Below the pieces are notes generated by a model. It did not search any database, was not told the DNA's origin, and saw nothing but the letters and a program-made list of their open reading frames with translations. Shown one piece after another: positions 43,575 through 52,817 of a stretch of 64,000 bases of DNA. How positions within the stretch are numbered: the stretch's first letter is position 1; every line of letters begins with the position of its first letter. Location of the stretch: assembly GCA_002483085.1 (NCBI GenBank), contig DLHF01000075.1:59986-123985 (forward strand), read 5' to 3'. Origin of the DNA: Ignavibacteria bacterium UBA7675. Its GTDB lineage: Bacteria > Bacteroidota > Ignavibacteria > Kapaibacteriales > UB7675. The position numbers were made by a program, and so were the translations under genes.

Positions 43575-45041
43575 ATGTTTTCCACTATGGAAAGCTATAT
43601 TCTTGGTTTGTATTTCGCTTCTCTTTGCATCCTGTTTCTTTTTGGCCTCCACGGCCTTATTATGATCTACTACTATCACAAGACGTCGCGGGTAAGCCAT
43701 ACGCCGCCCGGCGACTTGGAGGAGTTTCCCATTGTGACAGTGCAGCTCCCCATTTTCAACGAGATATATGTCGTGGAACGCCTTGTACGGTCGGTGTGTT
43801 CGCTGGATTATCCGAAGGATAAATTAGAAATTCAGCTTCTGGATGACTCTACCGACGAAACAGTGCAGCTCTCACACGAAATCGTTGCGCATTACGCAGC
43901 ACAGGGTTTCGATATTAAACACGTTCGCCGCACGGATCGCTCGGGCTTCAAAGCCGGAGCTCTCAAAGAAGGACTTCTCTCCGCTCGCGGCCAGTTTATT
44001 GCCATTTTTGATGCAGATTTTGTTCCCAAAGAAGACTTTCTGCTGAAAACTATCCCGCACTTCTTCAAACACGACCGCATCGGTATGGTGCAAACGCGTT
44101 GGGAACATCTCAATGAGAATTACTCGTTCCTTACACGCGCCCAAGCTATGGCCTTGGATGGCCATTTTGTAATTGAACAACAAGTACGCAACAAAGCAGG
44201 TTTTTTTATCAATTTCAACGGTACTGCTGGCGTATGGCGCAAGAAAACTATTGAAGATGCTGGTAACTGGCACTCCGATACGCTCGCCGAAGACCTCGAC
44301 CTGAGCTACCGCGCTCAGCTTCGCGGCTGGAAGTTTATCTTCCTGAACGATGTGACGTCGCCCGCCGAACTCCCGGCAGAAATCAACGCGCTGAAGACAC
44401 AGCAATTCCGCTGGACAAAGGGCGCTATCGAAACGGCTAAAAAACTCCTGCCTTCGGTGTGGAAATCCGACCTTCCGTTTGGCACAAAGCTCCAGTGCAC
44501 AGTGCACCTTACAAGCAATATCGTCTTTCCGTTTATCGTGCTTGTAGCACTGCTCAATGTTCCGCTCGTGATTATCAAGAACACCGTAGCAGGTTACGAT
44601 CAATACTTCACGATGATGTCGATCTTTGTACTGGCGTCTATCAGCACATTTGCCTTCTATACCTACGCACAAAAAGCTATTCATTTAGACTGGCGACGCC
44701 GTATTCTCCTGTTTCCCGTGTTTATGGCGGGCAGTATGGGGCTGGCTGTCAACAACTCGCGGGCAGTAATCGAAGCACTGTTCAACAAAAAAACAGAGTT
44801 TACACGCACGCCCAAATACCGCGTAGAAGACAACAAGGACCAGTGGAAGGACAAAAAGTACGTGCAGAAAAAAATCGGCAAAGGCGTTTTTCTGGAAATT
44901 GGCTTGGCCTTGTACTTTATCTTCGGCATCGGCGCTTCGCTGTACTATTTAGAGATAGCTGCAATTCCGTTCCAGCTCATGTTTCTTCTCGGCTTTGGTA
45001 TCGTGGGCACACTTTCGCTGCGCCACGCGCTGAGCAAATAA
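43575..45041 (+). CDS. family 2 glycosyltransferase, membrane-bound, processive type
   Basis: 488 residues from 43575 (or 484 from the ATG at 43587). An N-terminal membrane helix (YILGLYFASLCILFLFGLHG) precedes a GT-A domain with VTVQLPIFNE, the DDSTDET loop, FDADFVP (DxD metal site), GTAGVWR, TLAEDLDLSYR and QQFRWTKGA (the QxxRW motif of processive GT2 enzymes). Four C-terminal membrane segments follow. The layout is like cellulose/mannan synthases or ceramide glucosyltransferases, making and exporting a beta-linked polysaccharide or glycolipid. A terminator follows. The sugar is unknown. Confidence 0.92.
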   Translation: MFSTMESYILGLYFASLCILFLFGLHGLIMIYYYHKTSRVSHTPPGDLEEFPIVTVQLPIFNEIYVVERLVRSVCSLDYPKDKLEIQLLDDSTDETVQLSHEIVAHYAAQGFDIKHVRRTDRSGFKAGALKEGLLSARGQFIAIFDADFVPKEDFLLKTIPHFFKHDRIGMVQTRWEHLNENYSFLTRAQAMALDGHFVIEQQVRNKAGFFINFNGTAGVWRKKTIEDAGNWHSDTLAEDLDLSYRAQLRGWKFIFLNDVTSPAELPAEINALKTQQFRWTKGAIETAKKLLPSVWKSDLPFGTKLQCTVHLTSNIVFPFIVLVALLNVPLVIIKNTVAGYDQYFTMMSIFVLASISTFAFYTYAQKAIHLDWRRRILLFPVFMAGSMGLAVNNSRAVIEALFNKKTEFTRTPKYRVEDNKDQWKDKKYVQKKIGKGVFLEIGLALYFIFGIGASLYYLEIAAIPFQLMFLLGFGIVGTLSLRHALSK

Positions 45042-45064
45042 GCACGGCAGCACATAATTATCAG

Positions 45065-45096
45065 AAAAGGCGCTCCGTCCGGGGCGCCTTTTTTTT
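45065..45096 (+). terminator. rho-independent terminator after GT2 gene
   Basis: Stem AAAAGGCGC / GCGCCTTTT with a GC-rich loop, followed by further T, 23 bases after the stop. Confidence 0.92.
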
Positions 45097-45123
45097 AACC
45101 ATATTCTGCGAATAGGCAGCTTC

Positions 45124-46110
45124 ATGCGCCCTATAGAATATTATATAGAGCAGTTCTCTGCCCTGCGGGTTGATAACGTCAAAACACGGTACACAGCAGC
45201 GACAATGTTCAAAGCACCACATAAACCATTGCTTTTGCTTTCGGTGATAGACCTCGCAGCAGCCGGACTTTTTGATAATAATACCCTTACAATCAACGAT
45301 GATCTTACAGAAGCCTTCCGGGCGTACTGGCGCGCCATTCTGCCCGGCACAAAAGGCTCGATCATACTACCATTCTTCCACATGAGCAGGCAATCGTTCT
45401 GGCACTTGCTTCCCAAAGCAGGAAAAGAACGTGAAGCCGCAGTGGTTCACCAAGTTCGCTCATGGACACAATTCGACAGTATATACAATGGAGCACAACT
45501 CGACAATGACCTCTTTCTATATATTCACGAGCCATCAGCGAGAGCAGTCCTGCGCAGCACACTCTTCACGAGCTTCTTTTCGCCAGACGCAGTTCAGCGC
45601 CTGCAACACCGATCTGACATAACAACCGAAGCCTGGCGTTACAGCAGTTATCTGCTCCATGCGGTTGCCGGCAACGTCGCAGACGCTCTTCCCATAGGAC
45701 AATACAAGGTAAGACCAGCGGCACGACAGCAGGGCTTTCGCCGGTGTGTTATTCATGGATACGATAATCGCTGCGCCCTGTGCGGTATTCGGGTGAGAAC
45801 ACCCGAAGGATATTCAGTCAGCGATGCTGCTCATATTATCCCTTGGCGGATAAGCCGTAATGATTCACCAGTCAATGGGCTGGCTCTCTGTAAGCTCTGC
45901 CATTGGCTCTTTGATGCTGGCCTACTGGGAATTACATCTTCCTATAGCATTATGCTCTCGCCACAGATGTTGGGCGAAGTGAATTCGCTGGGCCATCTTG
46001 CAGCTCTGGCGGGTCGATCTATTGCTCTCCCGGTTTCGCAGGATATCTATCCTTCGCAATCAGCTCTGGCATGGCACAGAAAGGAAACTTTTCGAAGCAG
46101 AGCTGAATAA
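45124..46110 (+). CDS. HNH endonuclease with N-terminal restriction-associated domain
   Basis: 328 residues. The C-terminal half holds an HNH nuclease: zinc Cys pair CALCGI (about 219-224), the catalytic DAAHIIPW near 238, the Asn in SPVNGLALCKLCHWLFDAGL, and a final His/Asp segment. The N-terminal half (FKAPHKPLLLLSVIDLAAAG near 30) is the kind of domain fused to HNH nucleases in McrA-like, modification-dependent restriction enzymes. There is no adjacent methylase, consistent with type IV restriction. It sits alone between a terminator and an unknown gene. Biological role is inferred. Confidence 0.87.
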   Translation: MRPIEYYIEQFSALRVDNVKTRYTAATMFKAPHKPLLLLSVIDLAAAGLFDNNTLTINDDLTEAFRAYWRAILPGTKGSIILPFFHMSRQSFWHLLPKAGKEREAAVVHQVRSWTQFDSIYNGAQLDNDLFLYIHEPSARAVLRSTLFTSFFSPDAVQRLQHRSDITTEAWRYSSYLLHAVAGNVADALPIGQYKVRPAARQQGFRRCVIHGYDNRCALCGIRVRTPEGYSVSDAAHIIPWRISRNDSPVNGLALCKLCHWLFDAGLLGITSSYSIMLSPQMLGEVNSLGHLAALAGRSIALPVSQDIYPSQSALAWHRKETFRSRAE

Positions 46111-46184
46111 GTGCAGAATACTCCTTGCACGCCAGCGCGGACAGTACGAGTTTTGCAGAATGCTTTTTTATGGAGGTAACTACT

Positions 46185-46607
46185 ATGAACTCCCCCGAAC
46201 TTCGCACGCCTTTTTCCGGTACTTGGCGCCTTCTGGCCGACCAGTCAGAATACGAATACGGCACGCCTCCCACGTCTGGCGTCTATGTGATCGAGCCTGT
46301 TGGCGAAGACCTGTTTATTACCATAGACTGGACTGACGACTGCGGCCACACGCACTCGGTGCGTTATACTGTTACGCCCGATGGCCAAGAATACGCCTAT
46401 GAGCGACCCGAAATCGCAGATGCTGTCATGGCGCGCTTTGCACATGAACAATCGCTGGAGACATTTGCATTTAAAAATGGGCGGGTGGCAATGTACGCCA
46501 AACGGCTGCTCGCAGAGGATGGCAACAGCATGGTAGTTACGCAAAAAGGCTTTATGCCAGATGGACAGGAATTTTGCAATGTGCAGTATTATGAGCGCCA
46601 AGAGTAA
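46185..46607 (+). CDS. conserved-looking small beta-rich protein, unknown function
   Basis: 140 residues from the ATG at 46185, with GGAGG eight bases upstream (one of the best ribosome sites in the window); earlier in-frame starts are rejected for that reason. There is no signal peptide. The sequence FSGTWRLLADQSEYEYGTPP, with later strand-like FITIDWTDDCG and SVRYTVTPDGQEY, suggests a lipocalin-like barrel. Function unknown. Confidence 0.82.
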   Translation: MNSPELRTPFSGTWRLLADQSEYEYGTPPTSGVYVIEPVGEDLFITIDWTDDCGHTHSVRYTVTPDGQEYAYERPEIADAVMARFAHEQSLETFAFKNGRVAMYAKRLLAEDGNSMVVTQKGFMPDGQEFCNVQYYERQE

Positions 46608-46643
46608 GCTCACAAGTCAACATCGCCAGCACGCACATCAGTC

Positions 46644-46880
46644 TTACTTCCCACGCTTTACAATCACGCGCGTAAGGAAAAGAAATCCCCCGATAATAAG
46701 TCCGAAGAGACCGATAGTCCGCAGCCACGCTACCAAGGCAATCGCATCGCCAAATCGCTCTTGTACTCCCGTTTCCGCCCTGTGCGATGCGACATCGATA
46801 AGCGCAATATCGCATACAAACGAGGCCGCCAGAAACAGAACACCAATTGTCGCGAGAAGAAAAGGAAGTCGCTTGCCCAC
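46644..46880 (-). CDS. small two-helix membrane protein, unknown function
   Basis: 79 residues from a GTG at 46880, chosen because GGAG lies five bases before it; an in-frame GTG at 46886 is the alternative. Two hydrophobic segments (RLPFLLATIGVLFLAASFVC and TIGLFGLIIGGFLFLTRVI) flank a charged loop (SHRAETGVQERFGD). A basic C-terminus (KRGK) suggests both ends are cytoplasmic. No family recognised. Confidence 0.65.
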   Translation of the reverse strand: MGKRLPFLLATIGVLFLAASFVCDIALIDVASHRAETGVQERFGDAIALVAWLRTIGLFGLIIGGFLFLTRVIVKRGK

Positions 46881-47088
46881 ATACACTCCAGCTTACGGTT
46901 AGCATTAGTACATATGCTTCAAAGGTACAACCACCGAAGCAAATTGTAAAACACAGACAAGACTCGCGGCCTGTGCGAATTCATCAACCATTGCTTTCGA
47001 GACTTTGCCGACCCGCCGTTTTTCTGTACTTTTACAGTCTCCGTATGCACGATGTGCCCGGACGTTGTTCCATTATATCCGAATATTC

Positions 47089-48078
47089 ATGAAACTCGTT
47101 TCTTTTGCACTTAAAGGCGTCGAGCGCTTCGGCTTTGCTCTCGGCGAACGCTTCCTCGATGCAGAGCTCGGCTACAGCCAAGCTCGCGAGGCTATCGGCG
47201 GCAAGCTCGGCTACCTCCCGTCGTCGATCATCGAATTTCTGCGGCTCGGCGAACCAGCAATGGAAGAAGCTCGCAAGCTGTGCGACTACTTCGCTCTTAC
47301 AACCGAAGCCGATGGCATTGTGTTGCACGACAGCGGCGATGTACAACTGCTTTCGCCTGTTCCGCGCCCTACTTCGATGCGCGATGGCTATGCTTTCCGC
47401 CAGCACGTGGAAGCAGCACGGCGCAATCGCGGTGTTGCGATGATCCCCGAGTTCGATCAGATACCAATCTTCTACTTTACAAATCACCTCGCGGTGTTTG
47501 GCCAGGGCGATATCGACGTGCAGCCCATGCACCTCGGCAAGCTCGACTTCGAGCTGGAAGTAGCAGTGGTGATCGGCAAGCAGGGACGCAATATCTCCGC
47601 AGCTCAGGCCGATGAATATGTAGCAGGCTATACGATTATGAACGACTGGAGTGCCCGCGAGCTGCAAATGCACGAAATGACGCTGAACCTCGGCCCGGCC
47701 AAAGGCAAAGATTTTGCTACATCGCTCGGCCCTTGGCTCGTCACGAAAGATGAACTCGCAGGCAAACGCATCCCGGGCGAAAACGGCGAGCTGTACGACC
47801 TCTCGATGAAAGCATTCGTAAACGGTACACAGGTGTCCGAAGGCAATGTGCGCGATATGAGCTGGACATTTGCCCAAATTATCGAGCGAGCCAGCTATGG
47901 TGTTACGCTGCATCCGGGCGATGTGATCGGCTCTGGAACCTGCGGTACTGGCTGCTTCCTGGAGCTCAATGGCAGCAAAGTCTTCAGCGAACCGTGGTGG
48001 TTACAGGACGGCGATACCGTCGAGCTCTCCGTGGATCTGCTCGGAACACTGAAAAATAAAGTACGGCTTGTTTCGTAA
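47089..48078 (+). CDS. fumarylacetoacetate hydrolase-family protein
   Basis: 329 residues from the ATG at 47089 (MKLVSFALKGVERFGFAL). The FAH fold is shown by LGKLDFELEVAVVIGKQGRN (acidic metal ligands near 155), AGYTIMNDWSARELQ (Asp ligand) and a C-terminal HPGDVIGSGTCGTGC. It hydrolyses a C-C bond in a beta-diketo acid or acts as a hydratase/isomerase. The exact substrate in this long single-domain subgroup is uncertain. Aromatic amino-acid breakdown is the classic role. Confidence 0.9.
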   Translation: MKLVSFALKGVERFGFALGERFLDAELGYSQAREAIGGKLGYLPSSIIEFLRLGEPAMEEARKLCDYFALTTEADGIVLHDSGDVQLLSPVPRPTSMRDGYAFRQHVEAARRNRGVAMIPEFDQIPIFYFTNHLAVFGQGDIDVQPMHLGKLDFELEVAVVIGKQGRNISAAQADEYVAGYTIMNDWSARELQMHEMTLNLGPAKGKDFATSLGPWLVTKDELAGKRIPGENGELYDLSMKAFVNGTQVSEGNVRDMSWTFAQIIERASYGVTLHPGDVIGSGTCGTGCFLELNGSKVFSEPWWLQDGDTVELSVDLLGTLKNKVRLVS

Positions 48079-48395
48079 GTTCGGACGTGTCAACGCGCTT
48101 CGGCGCATTTTTTATAGACGGGAATTGCCGGGCACTGTGGCCGAATATACGGCGCAATGCTCTTCTGGCTTCTATGATGATGATGGGCACGGGCGTCGTT
48201 GCGGCGCCCGTATAGTCGCTGTCGCCGGTCGCAACACCGCTGCGGTAAAGTCCGACCAGCCACGCGGCGCGTTCGTCTTCGCATTATGGCTGTAAGAACA
48301 GTGCGCGAGCTTATGATAACTCAGGCGAAACGGCAGGCCAAAGACCCAAAGCCATCTTCAAGACAATAGCTTTCCTTTCAACAACGAAACAACTC
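48079..48395. other. intergenic region with dispersed repeat
   Basis: 317 bases between two plus-strand genes. Repeat copy R9 occupies 48186-48282 in minus orientation. The last 100 bases should contain the promoter of the secreted-protein pair. No gene is supported. Confidence 0.55.
48186..48282 (-). repeat. dispersed repeat copy R9
   Basis: Minus orientation: module C (48186-48199), a short hairpin (GGGCG / CGCCC), module B (GTCGCTGTCGCCGGTCGC, 48215-48232), then GTCCGACCAGCCACGCGGCG, which matches R11 (59385-59420) in reverse. Confidence 0.7.
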
Positions 48396-49277
48396 ATGAG
48401 ACTCCTGCTGTTTGCAGCATTGTTTTGCTCTACCGCAATCGCGGCCATAGCTTCGCCCGGCGATGCAGTACTCCTGCGCTACACAGCTTCCCCGGGAGAT
48501 TCCTCTGCCTACGATATGCTCCTGAACACGGGCATGGCTGTACAGGGAATGATGTCCGGCGCCGGAATCACTCTGCAATCGGTCTTTACAGTTCATGTAA
48601 AAGATTCCACCGAGCCACAGCTCGGCCTTGATGTGGATGTTGTAGCGATGAAAGCATCAACACATGGCGCTCCGGGCATGCGCGATACAACAATCAACCT
48701 GATATCTGGAAGCGATATGCGGCTGCGCGTGATTATCGACCGCCGGGGAAATATCCTCTTTGCTTGGCCTTCAGCAGAATTAGTGAAAGCATACCAGACG
48801 GGCGGGCACTTGGCTGGTGGTGGCATACAAAATTCCCTGCGAAAAATCTTGCTGACATATCCCACCGACCCTGTGCGCCCGGGCAGTACATGGCAGCTTA
48901 CAACAGTCGACACTGCCTCAATGGGCAGAGGAAACGGTATCGTAACGACTATCATGAGCACGCTCACATATACCGGCATAGCAGATACGCTCGGCGCACA
49001 TTGTGCCCGAATCTCGATAGCGAGCGACAGTATCGGTGTGGTTGGGCAAGGCGATTACCAAAGTAGCAACCTATCAGTGCGGGGCAGTGGCCACATGACA
49101 GGAATGTACTACATCGACGTGAATTCGGGCTTACCTGTGGCGGGTGATATGCAATCGAATATCGACATGATTTTTTCTCCTTCCGGGCCAGCAGATGCCC
49201 CCGACAACAATAGCGAGCCCGTGCACATGTACAACACATCCGATTTTGTTCTCCGGCGCAAAGACACTGCGCGGTAA
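48396..49277 (+). CDS. secreted protein of unknown function, first of a similar pair
   Basis: 293 residues with a signal peptide (MRLLLFAALFCSTAIAAIA). The mature N-terminus AVLLRYTASPGDSSAYDML resembles that of the next gene (CISYRFAPGDSIIYRLV), and both have a Tyr-rich beta-strand pattern with a middle DxxGN segment (IIDRRGNILFAW; VIDSMGNRFIDS). This suggests distant paralogues, perhaps DUF6263-like. No catalytic motif is visible. It is likely co-transcribed with the following gene (52-base gap). Confidence 0.78.
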   Translation: MRLLLFAALFCSTAIAAIASPGDAVLLRYTASPGDSSAYDMLLNTGMAVQGMMSGAGITLQSVFTVHVKDSTEPQLGLDVDVVAMKASTHGAPGMRDTTINLISGSDMRLRVIIDRRGNILFAWPSAELVKAYQTGGHLAGGGIQNSLRKILLTYPTDPVRPGSTWQLTTVDTASMGRGNGIVTTIMSTLTYTGIADTLGAHCARISIASDSIGVVGQGDYQSSNLSVRGSGHMTGMYYIDVNSGLPVAGDMQSNIDMIFSPSGPADAPDNNSEPVHMYNTSDFVLRRKDTAR

Positions 49278-49329
49278 CTTTTTCCTCGTCGGAGTGTCTC
49301 CAGCAGCAATGATCATCTGAAAGGACAAC

Positions 49330-50265
49330 ATGAAATTCATCTATACAGCTCTCGTTTTCCTCTGTCTTTCGGCATCGGCACACGCAATAGCCGACAGCGG
49401 CTCTTCCCTACCTGTACCGATTGCAGCAGAGTGCATCAGTTATCGGTTTGCACCGGGCGACAGTATCATATACCGGCTTGTCTCCTACGACAGTGTGTAT
49501 TTCAAAGAGGCGGAGCCACTGATGAGAGAGCGCATGGAGAGAATAGAAATCGTGTGCGACTCGGTAGGAAGCAACGGACATTTTTATCTGCGCCAGACGC
49601 TACAGGACTACATTGCAAAGGAGTCGATGGGCGATATCAAAGGAGTAGTGCGGACGGAATCGCCGTGGATAGGCCGAACTGCATTGATCGTAATCGACAG
49701 CATGGGCAACCGCTTTATCGACTCGCTCGAACCGCCAGCGCCCTCGGCACTCTCGCCCGGTGGTGCATTCCAGCCTCATCTTCTTATCGGGTTGTACGAC
49801 ACCTGTGCTATCGTTGGCGACCAGAAATCATGGATAGCAGATCGCGTGCGAGAGCTTATCCCTGAGAGCGGCTTCCCCTCGCCTGTGCGTGTACAAACAT
49901 CGCTGTACGAACGGCTGCCCTCTGCCGACACACTTGGCTTCCCATGCCTGCGCTTCCAGTACACGCTTACCGGCCAGTCGTCGATCACAGCCATGGATCG
50001 CAAACCGCCAATGCGTATCGCGTCCATCCTCTCCGGCGGCGGCAACATGCTGATGAGCGCGGAATACCGCATACCCGTGCACATGCACACTGGCGCGCAA
50101 ATAAAAATGGACATTAATACCGCCGATAAAAAATTAGTGAAAGGCACACAGTACACGCAGAGCTTCTACACATTGGAAGAATTCCACCGGGGCGGAGAAA
50201 CCATAACAGACAATGCCCCCGCCAATGGCACGAGCAAGAAGAAATCAGGCAAGAAGAAGAAATAA
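49330..50265 (+). CDS. secreted protein of unknown function, second of the pair
   Basis: 311 residues. The signal peptide is MKFIYTALVFLCLSASAHA. AAAGGAC precedes the ATG. The fold appears all-beta, with YRFAPGDSIIYRL near 37 as in the upstream gene. The C-terminus is a Lys/Ser tail (KKKSGKKKK). No known domain is recognised. Periplasmic or surface location is inferred. Confidence 0.78.
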   Translation: MKFIYTALVFLCLSASAHAIADSGSSLPVPIAAECISYRFAPGDSIIYRLVSYDSVYFKEAEPLMRERMERIEIVCDSVGSNGHFYLRQTLQDYIAKESMGDIKGVVRTESPWIGRTALIVIDSMGNRFIDSLEPPAPSALSPGGAFQPHLLIGLYDTCAIVGDQKSWIADRVRELIPESGFPSPVRVQTSLYERLPSADTLGFPCLRFQYTLTGQSSITAMDRKPPMRIASILSGGGNMLMSAEYRIPVHMHTGAQIKMDINTADKKLVKGTQYTQSFYTLEEFHRGGETITDNAPANGTSKKKSGKKKK

Positions 50266-50325
50266 CAAACAAAAGCCGGAGCGCTGACACAACCTTGTAG
50301 CATTCCCGGCGGCAGTGCCAAATGA

Positions 50326-50994
50326 TCAGCCTGCGAGAAGGTCGCAAAACCAAAAGCGCTCATCACGCAGTACAATTTCCCCTGTTATACACGCCACAGG
50401 CACATTAAAACGCGGTCCGTCGAAGACAAAAGTGTGGAACTCACCGTTTTCCCCGCATATATCCACACCTGATGGCAGCGACCGCAAGAACTCATCATCG
50501 TAGAACTGCCCCACATACTGCTGGCCGAGCGCCTGTCCATCCACGCATACCGTAATAGCGCGATACCCGCTGTCGATAAAGCGGCGTGCAAGCTCTTCGG
50601 ACGGCACACCCCACACCGGAAATACGGCTTCCATGCCAAGCCTCGCCAGATTTTCCTCGCGATACGCCCGGACATCCTCCAGAAATAAATCGCCATGAGC
50701 GACAGTGGTAATCCCCATGTTTTTGAACTGTTGCAGTGTGCTGCGCATCAAATCGCGGTATTCCGCATTTGTACAGACTGGCGGGATAAACACTTCGTAC
50801 AGCGGAACACCGAGAGCAGCAGCCTGGCACACCAGCAAATCGCGCCGCACACCGTGCATGCTAATCCTGTCGTATCCTGCGGTAATCGTGGTGAGCAAGC
50901 CCTCCACGCTATATTCTTTCTGCTCAAGCAAAGCATCGAGCGCCATCATACTGTCTTTGCCACCGCTCCAGGAGAAAATCACGGGCGTACTCAT
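50326..50994 (-). CDS. ATP-pyrophosphatase of the diphthine-ammonia ligase-like (MJ0570/TIGR00290) family
   Basis: 222 residues. The PP-loop SWSGGKDSMMALDAL is at about 8-22, with GVRRDLLVCQAAALGVPL and the conserved end CGENGEFHTFVFDGP near 180. Archaeal and eukaryotic relatives amidate diphthine on EF-2. Bacteria lack diphthamide, so the reaction here is unknown, though adenylation of a carboxylate is expected. Its ATG overlaps the stop of the upstream lipoprotein gene (ATGA), so the two are translationally coupled. Confidence 0.9.
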   Translation of the reverse strand: MSTPVIFSWSGGKDSMMALDALLEQKEYSVEGLLTTITAGYDRISMHGVRRDLLVCQAAALGVPLYEVFIPPVCTNAEYRDLMRSTLQQFKNMGITTVAHGDLFLEDVRAYREENLARLGMEAVFPVWGVPSEELARRFIDSGYRAITVCVDGQALGQQYVGQFYDDEFLRSLPSGVDICGENGEFHTFVFDGPRFNVPVACITGEIVLRDERFWFCDLLAG

Positions 50995-51323
50995 TGTCCT
51001 GTCCGGTTCGTATCGGCAGTCTGCATAGCGCGATTGCGAGCAGAATCTAACATAGCGCGAAATTTATCAGCTTCGGCTGTATAATCAGAAAATGTCGAGC
51101 GGAACGACTCCCATGTATAGCCATTCTTCTCTACTATCGCGCGTACCTTTGGATTAGCTACAGCCGTATCGGGTGTCTGCTCGCGGATACGCAAAATCTC
51201 GGTATAGGTTTGCACAAAGCGCTCATCGTCGTCCGACCAACCAGACGAACACGACAGCACAACACTACAAAGAGCCACACAGCACACGGCAGTACAAGAC
51301 CGTTGTAAAAAATAGAACATCAT
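50991..51323 (-). CDS. small lipoprotein, DUF4296-like
   Basis: 110 residues from the first of two adjacent ATG codons (51323); upstream in-frame starts give a Cys-rich non-protein-like extension and are rejected. A lipobox LCSVVLSCSSGW is near 26. The mature protein is helical and charged (DERFVQTYTEILRIREQ), with the short-helical look of DUF4296 lipoproteins common in Bacteroidota. The stop overlaps the next gene by four bases. Confidence 0.72.
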   Translation of the reverse strand: MMFYFLQRSCTAVCCVALCSVVLSCSSGWSDDDERFVQTYTEILRIREQTPDTAVANPKVRAIVEKNGYTWESFRSTFSDYTAEADKFRAMLDSARNRAMQTADTNRTGQ

Positions 51324-51670
51324 TCTTATGCGTTTACAGGACAATTGGCAAATACGACATGCGCGATCAAAACTCATGCCGACACAAAGACACATGACCT
51401 TGGCCGTATAACTACAGCACATCCGTCCGGAGATTTTCGCATAGTACTCTTTGATTTTTCTGTACTTTAGCTTTAAAAAGCCTGCGACGGCGTACAAAAT
51501 ACACAGATGGCTGCGTTGCTCCAACCGAGCACCACCACAAATACACGTGGTGTAACAGGAATTTTTTCTGTGGCCTCCTGTTGTTGTCTATGAAAATAGT
51601 ATTTTTGCCCGATATAAGTGCAGAACCGGATAAACCGGCTTCATGTACGGGCAATCATCCTGACAATTCT
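51324..51670. other. divergent intergenic region
   Basis: 347 bases between the lipoprotein start (minus) and the TPR protein start (plus). It contains TTTGATTTTTCTGTACTTTA (51449-51468), a possible plus promoter, and an alternative in-frame ATG for the TPR gene at 51590. Nothing else is recognised. Confidence 0.45.
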
Positions 51671-52732
51671 ATGAATACTATAGTCGAACTCATCGACAGA
51701 GCCTATACCAACTGGAATATTGCCGAGCGCGTTGGCGCTATTGGTATAGAATTAGAATCGCGTTCGCGCCTGCCCCTTGCCCGGAAGATGCTTGCGCGAG
51801 CTATTGAGCTAAAACCGACAGGCAGCGCCGAATGGTATGCGGTCCTCGCTTTTGCCAGCTTCCGCGATACTGCAAATCTCGCAGAAGACGGGGAACGCGC
51901 ATTGATAGACGGCATCGAGACAATGGACTCCGATGTGCTGAAGGCATGGCATGCGGCTTTTGTAGAAGAAGAGGACATTGCACAGCAGATTTTTGAAATC
52001 GTGCGCGACTCCGACGATATTTCTGTGCAGTTTACCTATGGCCATGCGCTTTTGTGGCGCGGCCACAACGACGAAGCACTTTCTGTACTTCGCCGTACAA
52101 TACGCCGGGTACCAGCCGAGACACTGCCTGCGGGAATAGACCTCTACTGTGGCGGTCTGAACTGGATGCGCGCCCAGGGAGCTGATATCGACGTAGAAAC
52201 AGAAGTAAAGCCGTACATCGAGCGCTGTGTTGTGGCTTATCCTGATGTCTATCAGTACCGATCCCTGCTCCTACAAATGTACCAAGTGACCCAGCAGTGG
52301 GAACAAGTGTGCAACACGGCTCTGGCTACTCTGGCTGTATTTCCCGACGAAGAAACCACCATGCTCGCTCTCGGCAGCGCCTGCGAAAAGCTCGGCGACG
52401 ACGAGCAGGCAGCCATGTGGTACAGCCGCGCTATTGGAGCCAAGCCGAGTTATGCTCGCGCCCGCGTTCATCTCGGCAAGTTGTATGAGCGCCTCGGTAG
52501 GGCAGAGCTGGCAGAAATTGTGTTCCGCGAGCTACCTGTGTCCAATCCCACCTATCACATGGGAAAAATCGCTCTGGCGTGCTATCTGCACCGCGCTGGC
52601 AGCAGCAAAGAAGCTCGCGGGATATTTGCCGGAGCATACGACCGACTGAAACCGCACGAGAAGGGAGCATTGGCTGCGAATCCAGATGCAGCAGCTCTTC
52701 TTCAGCAAATTAACGAAGCAGTTACGGCCTGA
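51671..52732 (+). CDS. TPR-repeat protein
   Basis: 353 residues from the ATG at 51671 (MNTIVELIDRAYTNWNIAER); an in-frame ATG at 51590 would add 27 residues without family support. Tetratricopeptide-type helical repeats run throughout (SACEKLGDDEQAAMWYSRAI; LGKLYERLGRAELAEIVFRE near 255-290). There is no signal peptide. Probably a cytoplasmic protein-protein scaffold; partner unknown. Confidence 0.82.
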   Translation: MNTIVELIDRAYTNWNIAERVGAIGIELESRSRLPLARKMLARAIELKPTGSAEWYAVLAFASFRDTANLAEDGERALIDGIETMDSDVLKAWHAAFVEEEDIAQQIFEIVRDSDDISVQFTYGHALLWRGHNDEALSVLRRTIRRVPAETLPAGIDLYCGGLNWMRAQGADIDVETEVKPYIERCVVAYPDVYQYRSLLLQMYQVTQQWEQVCNTALATLAVFPDEETTMLALGSACEKLGDDEQAAMWYSRAIGAKPSYARARVHLGKLYERLGRAELAEIVFRELPVSNPTYHMGKIALACYLHRAGSSKEARGIFAGAYDRLKPHEKGALAANPDAAALLQQINEAVTA

Positions 52733-52817
52733 TAGCAACTTGCCGCACAGTGTGTTTTTTGCCGACGGCCTGTAATGAACGTTGTCCGATCGGCTCTTTC
52801 GATTTTCTACTATACTT

